This document shows, piece by piece, positions 1-8,977 of a stretch of 64,000 nucleotides of DNA. The DNA is taken from the NCBI GenBank assembly GCA_031385445.1, contig JANNBM010000056.1:1-64000 (forward strand), read 5' to 3'. The DNA is from CAIYZT01 sp031385445 (GTDB lineage: Bacteria; Pseudomonadota; Alphaproteobacteria; Rhodobacterales; Rhodobacteraceae). The notes beneath the pieces were generated by a model. The model had not been told where the DNA came from, made no database searches, and saw only the letters and a program-made list of their open reading frames with translations. Position numbers and translations under genes: made by a program. Each line of letters opens with the position of its first letter. The stretch's first letter is position 1.

Positions 1-654
1 ACCTTGCGCCATCGCCGCAGGATCGCCCGCCTTGGCCACCGCCGAATTCAGCAGCACCGCGTCAAACCCCATCTCCATCGCCGCCGCCGCTTGGCTGGGC
101 AGGCCAAGGCCCGCGTCAATCACCATCGGCACATCGGGGAAATGCGCGCGCAGGCTGCGCAGGCCATAGGGGTTCAACAGGCCAAGACCAGTGCCAATCG
201 GGGCGCCCCAAGGCATCAAAACCTGACACCCCGCCGACAGCAGCCGGTCAGCCAGCACCAAATCTTCGGTCATATAGGGAAACACCTTAAAGCCGTCGTT
301 GGTCAGGATCCGCGCGGCTTCAACCAGCCCGAACGGATCAGGTTGCAGGGTATCGGGGTTGCCGATCACCTCTAGCTTGATCCAGTCTGTGCCGAACACT
401 TCCCGCGCCATATGCGCCGTGGTCACCGCCTCGCGCACCGAATGGCAGCCTGCGGTATTGGGCAACACCCTGACGCCAAGCCGCTGAATAAGCGCCCAGA
501 AGTCCTGCCCGCCGCCCGCCTCGCGCCGCAAGGATACCGTGGCAATTCCCGCCCCAGACCGCCGAAATGCCTCTGCCAGCACGGCGGGCGATGGGTATTG
601 CGCGGTGCCAAGCATCAGGCGCGATGGCACGTCGGTTCCATAAAATACCGGCAT
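1..654 (-). CDS. thiG: Thiazole synthase ThiG (3' part beyond the window)
   Basis: ThiG condenses deoxyxylulose phosphate, dehydroglycine and ThiS thiocarboxylate into the thiazole phosphate of thiamine. On the minus strand the frame opens with ATG at 654 and reads MPVFYGTDVPSRLMLGTAQY, the usual ThiG start. It continues through the family motifs EVIGNPDTLQPDP and MPWGAPIGTG, which bind the phosphate and Schiff-base intermediates, and DAGLGLPSQAA, then VLLNSAVAKAGDP. The gene runs off the left edge, so roughly the last 30-40 residues are not visible. It follows thiS by 3 bases and is the last visible gene of a thiD-thiO-thiS-thiG operon. Identity is secure. Confidence 0.95.
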   Translation of the reverse strand, partial: MPVFYGTDVPSRLMLGTAQYPSPAVLAEAFRRSGAGIATVSLRREAGGGQDFWALIQRLGVRVLPNTAGCHSVREAVTTAHMAREVFGTDWIKLEVIGNPDTLQPDPFGLVEAARILTNDGFKVFPYMTEDLVLADRLLSAGCQVLMPWGAPIGTGLGLLNPYGLRSLRAHFPDVPMVIDAGLGLPSQAAAAMEMGFDAVLLNSAVAKAGDPAAMAQG

Positions 655-657
655 CGT

Positions 658-855
658 TTAGCCCCCCTGCTGTGGGGCGACGATTTCCAAGCGGTCGCCG
701 CCGCGCAGCAGGGTTGCGGCCCGCGCGCCGCTTGGCACGAAAGTCTCGTTCAGCGCGGTGGCGATTTTCGCGCCGCCAAAGCCCAATTCCGCCAACACCG
801 TGCCAAGATCCGCGCCCTGAACTTCGGTGAGTTCCCCGTTAACTGCGATTTTCAT
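658..855 (-). CDS. thiS: Sulfur carrier protein ThiS
   Basis: A 65-residue ubiquitin-fold sulfur carrier. The protein begins MKIAVNGELTEV and ends QQGG, the C-terminal Gly-Gly that is adenylated by ThiF and converted to a thiocarboxylate as sulfur donor to ThiG. The size is normal for ThiS. Its start lies inside the last codons of thiO (17-base overlap) and its stop is 3 bases from thiG, so it is translationally embedded in the thiamine operon. No thiF-type adenylyltransferase is visible in the window; it may lie beyond the left edge or elsewhere. Confidence 0.95.
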   Translation of the reverse strand: MKIAVNGELTEVQGADLGTVLAELGFGGAKIATALNETFVPSGARAATLLRGGDRLEIVAPQQGG

Positions 856-1813
856 GCATCAACTCCGGTCTTGTTCCGTTCATCAAAAACTCCGCCGCCA
901 TCTGCGCCAGCACCGGGGCCATCAGATAGCCGTGGCGGAAGAGGCCATTCAGGTGCAGCACGCCGCCCCGCATCACCAAACGCGGCACGTTGTCGGGAAA
1001 GGCCGGGCGGGCATCGGTGCCGATTTCCACGATCTCGGCCTCGGCAAACCCCGGATGCAGGGCGTAGGCCGCCGACAGCAGCTCCAGCACCGAGCGAACC
1101 GAAGCGCGGCCCCGTTCGGCGGATTCGATCATCGTCGCCCCCAGCATGAACAGGCCGTCACCGCGCGGCACAAGATAGATCGGGATGCGCGGATGCAGCA
1201 GCCGCACTGGGCGCGACAGGGTGATGTCCGGCGCATGCAGCATCAGCATCTCACCCTTGACGCCGCGCAGATCGGGCAACACATCCCGCGCCGCCAACCC
1301 CCGGCAATCGATCACCTGGCCTTGGTGCGGCCCCGGCGCACAAAAGCTGACACCCAGTGCAACGGCCCGTTTGCGCAAACCTGCCAGCGCTTCTCGCGGG
1401 TTCAGATGCGCCTCGGTGCGAAAATACAGGCCGCGTTCAAACCGCCCTGCCAGCAGCGGCTCCATCGCGGCAATCTGCGCGCCGTCCAGCAGATCATGCC
1501 CACGCGTGCGCTGGGCAAACCGGTTTAGATCGGCGCGGTCCCGGCCCAAGGCCAACACGAGCGAGCCGCGCGTTACCACCTCAACCCCCTGCGACGCCCA
1601 CCAAGCGGCGGCCGATTGCCCCAACCGTTGCACCGGTTCTTCTGCTGTTTCGCCCTCGCAAAACGGCGCCAGCATGCCACCCGCCCACCACGAACAATGG
1701 TGCGGTCCCGGCTCTGCCATGGGGTCTTGCAGCGCCACTTGAGCGCCACGCGCTGCCAGTTCGACCGCCGCACACAGGCCCATCACACCGCCGCCCAGCA
1801 TGGTGATCTGCAT
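839..1813 (-). CDS. thiO: Glycine oxidase ThiO (FAD-dependent)
   Basis: ThiO oxidises glycine to the dehydroglycine used by ThiG. The 324-residue product begins MQITMLGGGVMGLCAA, where GGGVMG is the dinucleotide-binding loop of a DAO-family flavoprotein, and has the CSWWAGGMLAPFCEGE stretch usual in this family. The frame extends upstream to 2062, but the start at 1813 is chosen because it is the ATG that overlaps the thiD stop as ATGA and directly precedes the FAD motif. The C-terminal part (DVLPDLRGVKGE, LHLNGLFRHGYLMAP) matches the DAO substrate domain. It is the oxygen-dependent alternative to ThiH, consistent with an aerobic alphaproteobacterium. Confidence 0.92.
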   Translation of the reverse strand: MQITMLGGGVMGLCAAVELAARGAQVALQDPMAEPGPHHCSWWAGGMLAPFCEGETAEEPVQRLGQSAAAWWASQGVEVVTRGSLVLALGRDRADLNRFAQRTRGHDLLDGAQIAAMEPLLAGRFERGLYFRTEAHLNPREALAGLRKRAVALGVSFCAPGPHQGQVIDCRGLAARDVLPDLRGVKGEMLMLHAPDITLSRPVRLLHPRIPIYLVPRGDGLFMLGATMIESAERGRASVRSVLELLSAAYALHPGFAEAEIVEIGTDARPAFPDNVPRLVMRGGVLHLNGLFRHGYLMAPVLAQMAAEFLMNGTRPELMHENRS

Positions 1814-2622
1814 CACCACACCGCGTGGAAATGATGCACCGGGCCGTGGCCGTGGCCGATGCCCAGACCATCGGCCGCCGCAATCGCGCTGTGCAGCCAC
1901 CCATGCGCGCGCCGGACCGCTGCGTCCAACGCCATGCCCTTGGCAAGCCCGGCTGCGATTGCCGCAGACAAGGTGCATCCCGTGCCATGGGTGTTCTGCG
2001 TGGCCAGTCGCGGCGCGTAAAAGGCCAGAACATCGTCGCGTGTGATCAGCAGATCGGTGCAAACGGGCCCCGCCGCGTGCCCACCCTTCATCAACACCGC
2101 CCGCGCACCCATCGCCAACAGGGCCCGACCCTGCGCCTTGGCTTCGTCCGGCGTTTGGGCTGGGGCCAAGCCCAACAGCCGTGCAGCTTCTGGCAGGTTT
2201 GGCGTCAGCAAATCGGCGCGCGGCAGCAAATGCCGGATCAACGCCGCCACCGCATCGTCTTGCAACAACGCGTCACCCGATTTTGCGACCATCACCGGGT
2301 CCAGCACCTGCGGGCCGGGCCAACCTGCCAGCGCCCCGGCCACGGCCGCAATCACATCAGACCGGCCCAGCATCCCGATCTTGATCGCGTCAATCCGGAT
2401 ATCATCCAGCACCGCCGAAATCTGCGCGGCGACCAAGGTGGGGGATAAAACCTGAACCGCCGTCACGCGCTGGGTATTTTGTGCGGTGATCGCGGTGATC
2501 GCGCTGGTGCCATAAACTCCAAGCGCCGAGAATGTCTTCAGATCGGCTTGTATCCCCGCGCCACCGCCAGAATCAGACCCTGCAATCGTCAAAGCCGTCT
2601 GCGCCAGATGTCTTTGCGCCAT
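1813..2622 (-). CDS. thiD: Hydroxymethylpyrimidine/phosphomethylpyrimidine kinase ThiD
   Basis: ThiD phosphorylates HMP and HMP-P to HMP-PP for thiamine assembly. The 269-residue ribokinase-fold protein shows TIAGSDSGGGAGIQADLKTF near its start (substrate and phosphate binding) and the late motif THGTGCTLSAAIA, which forms the anion hole and carries the catalytic region. The start at 2622 (MAQRHLAQ) is preferred over the longer frame because a GGAAAGAG ribosome site sits just upstream. It is the first gene of the operon, and its leader carries a TPP riboswitch. Confidence 0.95.
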   Translation of the reverse strand: MAQRHLAQTALTIAGSDSGGGAGIQADLKTFSALGVYGTSAITAITAQNTQRVTAVQVLSPTLVAAQISAVLDDIRIDAIKIGMLGRSDVIAAVAGALAGWPGPQVLDPVMVAKSGDALLQDDAVAALIRHLLPRADLLTPNLPEAARLLGLAPAQTPDEAKAQGRALLAMGARAVLMKGGHAAGPVCTDLLITRDDVLAFYAPRLATQNTHGTGCTLSAAIAAGLAKGMALDAAVRRAHGWLHSAIAAADGLGIGHGHGPVHHFHAVW

Positions 2623-2691
2623 ATCTTTCTCTTTCCAAAAGGCATCGGAAATACGAGAAAGCATGGCCCACTAAATTAGCGGCCAGTCATG

Positions 2692-2775
2692 CTCCGTTTC
2701 CTACGCCGGTATGAGCCGGATCAGGTTCGATGGGTTTGCTTTCGCCTCTCAGCCCTTGCGGACACCCCAACGGAA
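2692..2775 (-). promoter_or_regulatory. TPP riboswitch (THI element) upstream of thiD
   Basis: Read on the minus strand, the leader contains GGGGTGTCC, GGCTGAGAGG and then ACCCATCGAACCTGATCCGG followed by CATACCGGCGTAGGAAA: the conserved THI-box CUGAGA and ACCUGAUC cores in the correct order and spacing. The closing P1 helix is visible as TCCGTT (5' side) pairing with AACGGA (3' side). It lies about 70 bases before the thiD start. A TGGCC/GGCCA pairing between aptamer and start (2666-2688) could be part of the expression platform. It should repress thiDOSG when TPP is plentiful. Confidence 0.95.
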
Positions 2776-4137
2776 TTGTGCACTCGGTATCCGCATTTCT
2801 CAGTCGTTGCAAGGCAAGTTCTGCCACAGATTGCTGCGCGAAAAAGATACAGCCAGGACCTTCTTCAGATATGAGACACGTTTAGCGGCCTCAGGCCAAA
2901 CCCGACGCGATGGTCCTGCCTTCGGCGTGCAAGATGACTCGGCCCGCGGATGCACCATTTCAAAACGGCAGGATTCCACGTCTTGGGCCGGATCAAAAGC
3001 AAGCACTTGCATAGCGTTCCTTTGATCTTGGGTGCTTTCAGAAAATCCCCAGATCATATATCTCTGGCCCCATTCGCCTGCCTCGACCCCAATGTTTTAA
3101 CAAATTGAAAATTATAAAACCGATGGGCAAAGGCCAGTCCCAATAAAAAACACACGCAAGGCGGCAGGGAAAGCGCTTGGGCCAAAACTGCGCCTGTCCG
3201 CACGCCAATCTTTGCACCTAAAAATACCAGGCGAACTGTGGCCAGAAAACGATACCGTGGCGAATGCCAAATAATAAACAGGGCGATAGTCAAAAATGCT
3301 TTTGTAACCTGCGAAAGACGTGTTCACGGCCGACCCCCGCGGATTTTTTAAGCGCTGCAACCTGTGCAATCGGAGAAGACGTTGGATATTGACCGCTATT
3401 ACCGCTGCTTTGGATGCAAACCTTTTTGCATAAAATGAATTCGGAAAACCGCTCAATTATCAATTGGGATGATCATCTGGAAATTGTACTGAATGGCCTC
3501 ATGAAGACAGTAAAGTCTGGCGCGAGCCGCAAGGCATCGGACGGATCCAAAATTTTATAGATACAGCACTTTTTATCAAAGCCTACACCGGGATTGACGG
3601 TATCTGGCGCAATCAACAGTCTTTTACCAGCCTTGGCAGAACTCAGGCCGTGCGGAGTTCAGAAGGTTCTTTGACCCTGAAGCTGCGCAGAATTATGCTT
3701 CAAGATGGGAATGCGGCCTGAGTCTTTGGCTATTGGCGTCCGTCAAACGCGTATTCGAAGCCCTCGGAAATTCCACACCTCCTGCCGCTGGTTTGGATAT
3801 TACATACCTTGCGATGTTTTCTTCAGCCAGCGTCTTTCGGTATTTCGCGACGGTGCGCCGGGAAATTGGCACACCCCTGCGAGACAGTATGACCGTTAGA
3901 TTGTCGAACGAAGATTTTCAGTCATTTTGGGTCTTTGTGAAAGCGCTGACAGCAGTGCCTCGGGGTTCAGGGCCACGCCAAGTTCGCCGTTGGCGGTTCT
4001 GCTGAAGGCGAAATCACGCGCCGCATCCTGCGCAAAATCGCCGGGAATGATTTTACGGCACTGGGCGACATACCGACCCTCGCAGATCCGTCTGTGGTGG
4101 ACGACCGGATCGAGAACCGCATGAACCTGGGCTATGG
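2776..4137. other. 1.36-kb stretch with no intact gene
   Basis: No frame here has the length, ribosome site and codon bias of its neighbours. The left two-thirds (about 2800-3720) is visibly more AT-rich than the surroundings, and short frames on both strands lack recognisable motifs. Two short stretches on the plus strand do look formerly coding: 3488-3721 (containing VWREPQGIGRIQNFIDTALF) and 3950-4159, which has good GC3 codon use. The sequence suggests a decayed insertion or lost genes. I cannot assign its origin. Confidence 0.5.
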
Positions 4138-4159
4138 CTATTCCCCCTCGAACCGATAA
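3950..4159 (+). pseudogene. C-terminal fragment of an unrecognised gene
   Basis: A plus-strand frame opens after a stop at 3947 and runs to TAA at 4157-4159. It reads KFAVGGSAEGEITRRILRKI in the middle and ends MNLGYGYSPSNR. Codon choice is strongly GC-ending, as in real genes here, but no start codon with a ribosome site is present and the upstream sequence is stop-rich. It looks like the 3' end of a gene whose front was lost. Its last 22 bases overlap the end of the convergent regulator gene. A short FTALG-IP segment resembles the C-terminus of some IS5-group transposases, but the match is too short to claim. Confidence 0.35.
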
Positions 4160-5574
4160 ATCGCCAGGCTGCGTTCGCGCTCGTTAAAGGCAAGGCGGCG
4201 GTTTATCGGGGCATGCGCGCGGGATGCACAATGCGCGCGCTCGCACAAATAGCAGTTGGGACCAATATCAACCGGGCGCATTCTGTTCATGTCAATTCCG
4301 TCGGCATACACCAGCCGCGGCGCATAGGAGACATCGCACCCCAACCCGATCGCCAGTCGCGGGGAAGGCACGGCGTGGCTGCCGCCGGCGCGAGTCACCG
4401 TGCGGGCGATCGAAAAATAACTGGCCCCCTCCGGCATGCGGATGATCTGGGTTTGCACCTGATCGGGCGTCTCAAACGCCGCGTGAATGTTCCAAAGCGG
4501 ACAGGTGCCCCCAAAACGCGAGATGGCAAACCGCCCGGCGCTAAAGCGTTTGGATATGTTGCCAGCCCGGTCCACCCGCACGAAAAAGAACGGAATCCCC
4601 CGCGCATCGGGCCGTTGCAACGTCGACATGCGGTGGGCGGTCTGCTCAAAACTGGTGCCAAAACGGTGGCTGATCAATTCGATATCATAGCGCAGACTTT
4701 CGCAGGCCGACAGAAACCGGCGGTAGGGCATCAGCAGGGCGGCAGCGAAGTAATTGGCAAGCGTGACCCGCGCCAGCACCAGCGCCGAAGCGCCCGTCAG
4801 GCCCGAGTTTTCCAGCGTTTGCGTGATCAGCGCGTCTTGTTCCAACCGGGCCAGCAGAACCCCGATTTGAAAACGGCGGCTGGCTTGGCCCAGATATTCC
4901 GACAGCATCAGGTCTTTGCGGTGCGGGTCGTACCGCCGCAACTGATCGCCCATCACATGCGCGGGCATGATGCGCACGCTGATGCCGTGCCCGGCCAACC
5001 AACCGCTCGGTTCCACATGCGGCTCGGACCGGTGCAGACCCAGCGCTTCGGCCATACCTTCGGCAGCCCGGTCCAGCGCGTCCAGGTAATTTCGATTTTC
5101 ATAAAGCCAGTCACGCACCGCTTCGACCGGACGGGACGCATCGGCCAGAGCCTCGGCCTTGTTACGGTCGCTCAGCGGGTTCACGTCCGACTGTTGATGC
5201 AGGATTTGCAGGCTATAGCGCTCGTGGAGCCGCACAAAAGCGGCCGCAATGCGGGGCGAGGCTTGCTGCATCGCCTCGGCTTCGGCCCGCGGGATCGCGT
5301 CCAATTCCAGTGCCGGGTCTTTCAGGGCCGCCGTAAAGTCGGCGGCCAGATGCACATCAAGGCTGGGGGAAAGTTCTGATATGTTCATATCATAGACCTC
5401 TGCCAGCCGCAGCAGCAGCGCGGCCGAAGCCGGGCGCTGATCAGCCTCGATCAGGGTGATGTAACTGGCCGAAACACCCAGTTCAGCGGCCATCTGCCCT
5501 TGGGTCAGACCCAAGGAGTGCCGCAACACCTTCAGCCGCTGCCCGATGATCAACTTCTCGCCGCGTTTGGCCAT
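4138..5574 (-). CDS. ScfR/RamB-type transcriptional regulator of short-chain fatty acid metabolism
   Basis: A 478-residue protein with an N-terminal XRE helix-turn-helix (residues about 10-65: RLKVLRHSLGLTQGQMAAEL then VSASYITLIEADQRPAS), a long middle section, an IrrE-type peptidase-like domain near residues 270-330 (LANYFAAALLMPYRRFL) and a C-terminal ScfR domain with a cysteine-rich tail (GCDVSYAP, NCYLCERAHCASRA). This layout and length fit the ScfR family, which includes RamB of actinobacteria and regulators of glyoxylate-cycle and propionate genes. It is divergent from malate synthase and isocitrate lyase, which are its likely targets. The IrrE-like domain shows no HExxH, as is usual for ScfR proteins. 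The start at 5574 gives the complete HTH. Confidence 0.88.
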   Translation of the reverse strand: MAKRGEKLIIGQRLKVLRHSLGLTQGQMAAELGVSASYITLIEADQRPASAALLLRLAEVYDMNISELSPSLDVHLAADFTAALKDPALELDAIPRAEAEAMQQASPRIAAAFVRLHERYSLQILHQQSDVNPLSDRNKAEALADASRPVEAVRDWLYENRNYLDALDRAAEGMAEALGLHRSEPHVEPSGWLAGHGISVRIMPAHVMGDQLRRYDPHRKDLMLSEYLGQASRRFQIGVLLARLEQDALITQTLENSGLTGASALVLARVTLANYFAAALLMPYRRFLSACESLRYDIELISHRFGTSFEQTAHRMSTLQRPDARGIPFFFVRVDRAGNISKRFSAGRFAISRFGGTCPLWNIHAAFETPDQVQTQIIRMPEGASYFSIARTVTRAGGSHAVPSPRLAIGLGCDVSYAPRLVYADGIDMNRMRPVDIGPNCYLCERAHCASRAHAPINRRLAFNERERSLAIYRFEGE

Positions 5575-5578
5575 GTGA

Positions 5579-5601
5579 CAAACCTTACAGTTTCAAACCT
5601 T
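5579..5601. promoter_or_regulatory. Direct repeat CAAACCTT x2, candidate operator between scfR-like gene and aceB
   Basis: Immediately upstream of the regulator start, CAAACCTT occurs at 5579-5586 and again at 5594-5601, 15 bases apart. The repeats sit in the 143-base divergent intergenic region shared with malate synthase. Position suggests autoregulation or regulation of both transcripts by the adjacent ScfR-type protein. This is inference from position only. Confidence 0.35.
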
Positions 5602-5717
5602 GTTCGTGACCTTACTGACAATCGCACCCAATCAAAGAAGGAACATAGTGCAGCTGCAGCATAACATTACTAGTGTGACAGATACAACATCGGACCCAAT
5701 CACGACAGGAGTTCCCC

Positions 5718-7340
5718 ATGCCGCTTGATCGCCCCGCCGCACCCGCAATCGCGATGCCCGTTGTCTTGCGCAGCGTCCCCGGCGTTGCCGATGTGCTGAC
5801 GCCGGACGCTTTGATTTTCATCGCGGCCCTTCAGGCCCGCTTTGGGATGCGGCTGAATGCCCTGATGATCGCCCGTTTGCGCAGGCAGGCGCGGTATGAT
5901 GCTGGCCAGTTGCCACAATACCGCGCCGAAACCAAATCCATCCGTCAGGGCCTGTGGGAAGCGGCCCCGGTTCCTGCGGCCTTGATGAACCGCTGCGTCG
6001 AAATTGCGGGGTCGGTGGACCGCAAGACGATGATCAACGCGCTGAATTCGGGTGCGAATGTTTTCATGGCGGATTTTGAGGATGCGACCGCGCCCAGTTT
6101 CGCCAATATCATCGCAGGCCACGCCAACATGCTGGATTACCGCGACGGCACGTTAGAACATGACGAGAAAGGCCACGCCTACCGCGTTGGCCCGAAACCG
6201 GCCTTGCTGATCATGCGCCCGCGCGGTTTGCATCTGCCCGAGGCGAATGTGTTGATCGCCGGCGAACCGGTTTCGGCTTCTTTGTTCGACTTTGGCCTGA
6301 ACATCTTTCATTGCGGCCGCGCCTTGGCGGCCACCGGGCTGGGCCCGTTCTATTACCTGCCAAAGCTGGAATCGCTGGAAGAAGCGCGCCTTTGGAATGA
6401 TGTCTTCGTGTTTGCCCAACATCAGGTCGGTTTGGCCAATGGGACGATCAAGGCCACCGTTCTGATCGAAACCCTGACCGCCGCCTTCGAGATGGACGAG
6501 ATCATCTGGGAGCTGCGCGACCACGTCGCCGGGCTGAATTGCGGGCGGTGGGATTATATTTTCAGCTATATCAAAACCCTGCGGAATCACCCCGCCTATG
6601 TTCTGCCCGACCGCGCCGAAATCGCGATGGATCAGGCGTTTTTGGCCACTTATACCGCAAGGCTGGTCAAGGTCAGCCATCGGCGGAGCATTCACGCCAT
6701 GGGCGGAATCGCCGCGCAAATCCCGATTGCGGGCAATCCGGCGGCCAATGACGCGGCGCTTTCAAAGGTGCGCGCCGATAAACTGCGGGAGGTGCGCATG
6801 GGCCACGATGGCACATGGGTTGCGCATGCCGATCTTGTGCCCATGGCGCGCGAAATTTTCACGCAGGAAATGACAGGGTCCCATCAGATTCGCGTCCCCC
6901 GGCAATACTACCGGATTGAACCGGAAATGCTGCTGCGGCCGCATCAGGGCCAGATCACCGAAGCGGGGCTTCGGACCAACATATCGGTCGCCATCACCTA
7001 TCTGGCGCATTGGCTGTCTGGCAAAGGCATGGTTCCGATCAACAATCTGATGGAAGACGCCGCAACCGCCGAGATTTGCCGCGCGCAGGTTTGGCAATGG
7101 CGCCGGCATTCCGTTCTGGTCCGGCTTGAGGCCGGCGACGACCGGCTTGTCGATACCGCTTGGCTGGGCGAGCTGGTTCAGGCCGAAATCGTCGCGCTTC
7201 TTGATCGCATCGGGCCCAACGCCTTTCATCGCGGCCACTACGCCTCGGCCGCGCGCATTTTCCACGACGCTGTCACCGCCGATGTGCTGCCGGACTTCAT
7301 CACCCTTCCGGCCTATGCCCTGCTGACCGCGCTGGAATGA
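5718..7340 (+). CDS. aceB: Malate synthase A
   Basis: Condenses glyoxylate with acetyl-CoA to malate, the second step of the glyoxylate shunt. The 540-residue length is that of the short (A) isoform, not the about 720-residue G form. The family signature DHVAGLNCGRWDYIFSYIK is present around residue 270, and MADFEDATAPSF and MGGIAAQIPI are also typical. The ATG at 5718 is preceded by an AGGAG at 5709-5713. It is followed 26 bases later by isocitrate lyase, so the two shunt genes form one transcription unit, divergent from the ScfR-type regulator. Confidence 0.96.
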   Translation: MPLDRPAAPAIAMPVVLRSVPGVADVLTPDALIFIAALQARFGMRLNALMIARLRRQARYDAGQLPQYRAETKSIRQGLWEAAPVPAALMNRCVEIAGSVDRKTMINALNSGANVFMADFEDATAPSFANIIAGHANMLDYRDGTLEHDEKGHAYRVGPKPALLIMRPRGLHLPEANVLIAGEPVSASLFDFGLNIFHCGRALAATGLGPFYYLPKLESLEEARLWNDVFVFAQHQVGLANGTIKATVLIETLTAAFEMDEIIWELRDHVAGLNCGRWDYIFSYIKTLRNHPAYVLPDRAEIAMDQAFLATYTARLVKVSHRRSIHAMGGIAAQIPIAGNPAANDAALSKVRADKLREVRMGHDGTWVAHADLVPMAREIFTQEMTGSHQIRVPRQYYRIEPEMLLRPHQGQITEAGLRTNISVAITYLAHWLSGKGMVPINNLMEDAATAEICRAQVWQWRRHSVLVRLEAGDDRLVDTAWLGELVQAEIVALLDRIGPNAFHRGHYASAARIFHDAVTADVLPDFITLPAYALLTALE

Positions 7341-7366
7341 TCCATTTCCCTGAAAGGACTGCTGCT

Positions 7367-8977
7367 ATGACCATGCGTAAAACCTATGCTGCCCTGCGCG
7401 CCGACGTTCTGGTCCGCTATCCGTCGGGTCAGACACCGGGGGGGGTTGGTGTCGATGATATCGTTCAGCTTCGCTTGCAAAACAGCTATGACACCCATCT
7501 TGATATCGCCCGCGCCATGGCCCATGTCATGCGCGCCGACATGGCGGAATATGATGCAGACAGCGCCCGCTTTACCCAAAGCCTTGGCTGCTGGTCGGGC
7601 TTTCATGCCCAGCAGATGATCAAATCCGTCAAGCGTCTGCGCGGCACTACCAAGGGCGCCTATGTCTATCTTTCGGGGTGGATGGTCGCGGGCCTGCGCA
7701 ACCGCTGGGGCCATCTGCCCGACCAATCCATGCACGAAAAAACCGCCGTCGCCGACCTGATTCAGGAAATCTACACCTCGCTGCGGCAGGCTGACGAAGT
7801 GGCCATGAACGATCTGTTCAAGGCCCTGAAATCCGCCAAAACCGCCGAACAAAAAGCCGCCGCAATCGCCGCGATCGACGGGTTTGAAACTCATGTCGTG
7901 CCAATCATCGCTGATATTGATGCGGGCTTTGGCAATGAACATGCAACCTATTTGCTGGCCAAAGAGCTGATCAAGGCCGGGGCGTGCTGTATTCAGATCG
8001 AAAATCAGGTGTCAGACGCCAAGCAATGCGGCCATCAGGATGGCAAAGTCACCGTCCCGCGCGAGGATTTCATCGAAAAACTGCGCGCTTGCCGGTTGGC
8101 GTTCGAAGAGTTGGGGGTGGACCAAGGTGTTATCGTTGCCCGCACCGACAGCCTTGGGGCCGGCCTGACCCAGAAGGTGCCGGTCAGCACCGGGCCGGGC
8201 GATCTGGCCGCGGAATACATCAAATGGCTAAAGACCGAGCCGATCACCGACGCCAAACCGATGCAGGAGGGCGAACTTGGTATCTGGCAAAACGGCAGCT
8301 TCGTTCGCCCGACGCGGCTGGCGAATGGCCTGTTCCCGTTCCGTGAAGGCTCTGGCCGCGCGCGGGTGATCGAGGATTGCATCGCATCGCTTGTCCATGG
8401 CGGGGCGGATCTTTTGTGGATCGAAACCGATACCCCGGATGTGACTGAGATTGCCTCCATGGTGACTGAAATCCGCCAAGTCGTACCGGGTGCCAAACTG
8501 ACCTATAACAACTCGCCATCGTTTAACTGGACGCTTAATCTGCGCAAACAGGTCCGTGCCCAGTGGCTTCGCGAAGGCCGCATCACCGAAGCTGACTATC
8601 CTGACAACAACGCGCTTATGTCGCAAACCTATGATGCCACCGAACTGGGGCAAGAGGCCGATGCAAGGCTGCAACGTTTCCAAGCCGATATTTCGGCCCG
8701 CGCCGGGGTGTTCCACAATCTGATCACCCTGCCGACCTTCCATCTGACGGCCAAATCAGTGGACGATCTGACCACCGGATACTTTGGCGAAGACCGGATG
8801 TTGGCCTATGTGGCCACCGTTCAGCGCCAGGAAATTCGCAAAGGCATTTCGGCGGTGAAACATCAACACGAGGTCGGGTCAGACCTTGGCGATACGTTCA
8901 AGGAAATGGTCGGGGGCGCGCGCGCCTTGAAAGCCGGGGGTCATGCCAACACGATGAACCAATTCGCGGCTGAATAG
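7367..8977 (+). CDS. aceA: Isocitrate lyase (long form)
   Basis: Cleaves isocitrate to succinate and glyoxylate. The catalytic signature KQCGHQDGK is present near residue 222, and IADIDAGFGN carries the metal-binding aspartates. The product is 536 residues, about 100 longer than the E. coli AceA, which places it with the long-insert isocitrate lyases. The ATG at 7367 is chosen over an in-frame ATG at 7337 because GAAAGGA lies at the right distance; the second ATG at 7373 is a minor alternative. It forms an operon with aceB. Confidence 0.95.
   Translation: MTMRKTYAALRADVLVRYPSGQTPGGVGVDDIVQLRLQNSYDTHLDIARAMAHVMRADMAEYDADSARFTQSLGCWSGFHAQQMIKSVKRLRGTTKGAYVYLSGWMVAGLRNRWGHLPDQSMHEKTAVADLIQEIYTSLRQADEVAMNDLFKALKSAKTAEQKAAAIAAIDGFETHVVPIIADIDAGFGNEHATYLLAKELIKAGACCIQIENQVSDAKQCGHQDGKVTVPREDFIEKLRACRLAFEELGVDQGVIVARTDSLGAGLTQKVPVSTGPGDLAAEYIKWLKTEPITDAKPMQEGELGIWQNGSFVRPTRLANGLFPFREGSGRARVIEDCIASLVHGGADLLWIETDTPDVTEIASMVTEIRQVVPGAKLTYNNSPSFNWTLNLRKQVRAQWLREGRITEADYPDNNALMSQTYDATELGQEADARLQRFQADISARAGVFHNLITLPTFHLTAKSVDDLTTGYFGEDRMLAYVATVQRQEIRKGISAVKHQHEVGSDLGDTFKEMVGGARALKAGGHANTMNQFAAE

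Noticed and set aside
3054..3456. Minus-strand frames with hydrophobic stretches resembling a small membrane protein
   Set aside because: No ribosome site, poor codon bias and overlapping alternative frames in an AT-rich decayed region.
3488..3721. Possible N-terminal piece of an IS5-group transposase (GIGRIQNFIDTALFIKA)
   Set aside because: Similarity rests on a few positions only; kept as unassigned coding-like sequence.
4213..5379. A 388-residue plus-strand frame opposite the ScfR-type regulator
   Set aside because: Low-complexity Arg/His/Gln composition and no ribosome site; the minus-strand gene has clear HTH and ScfR domains.
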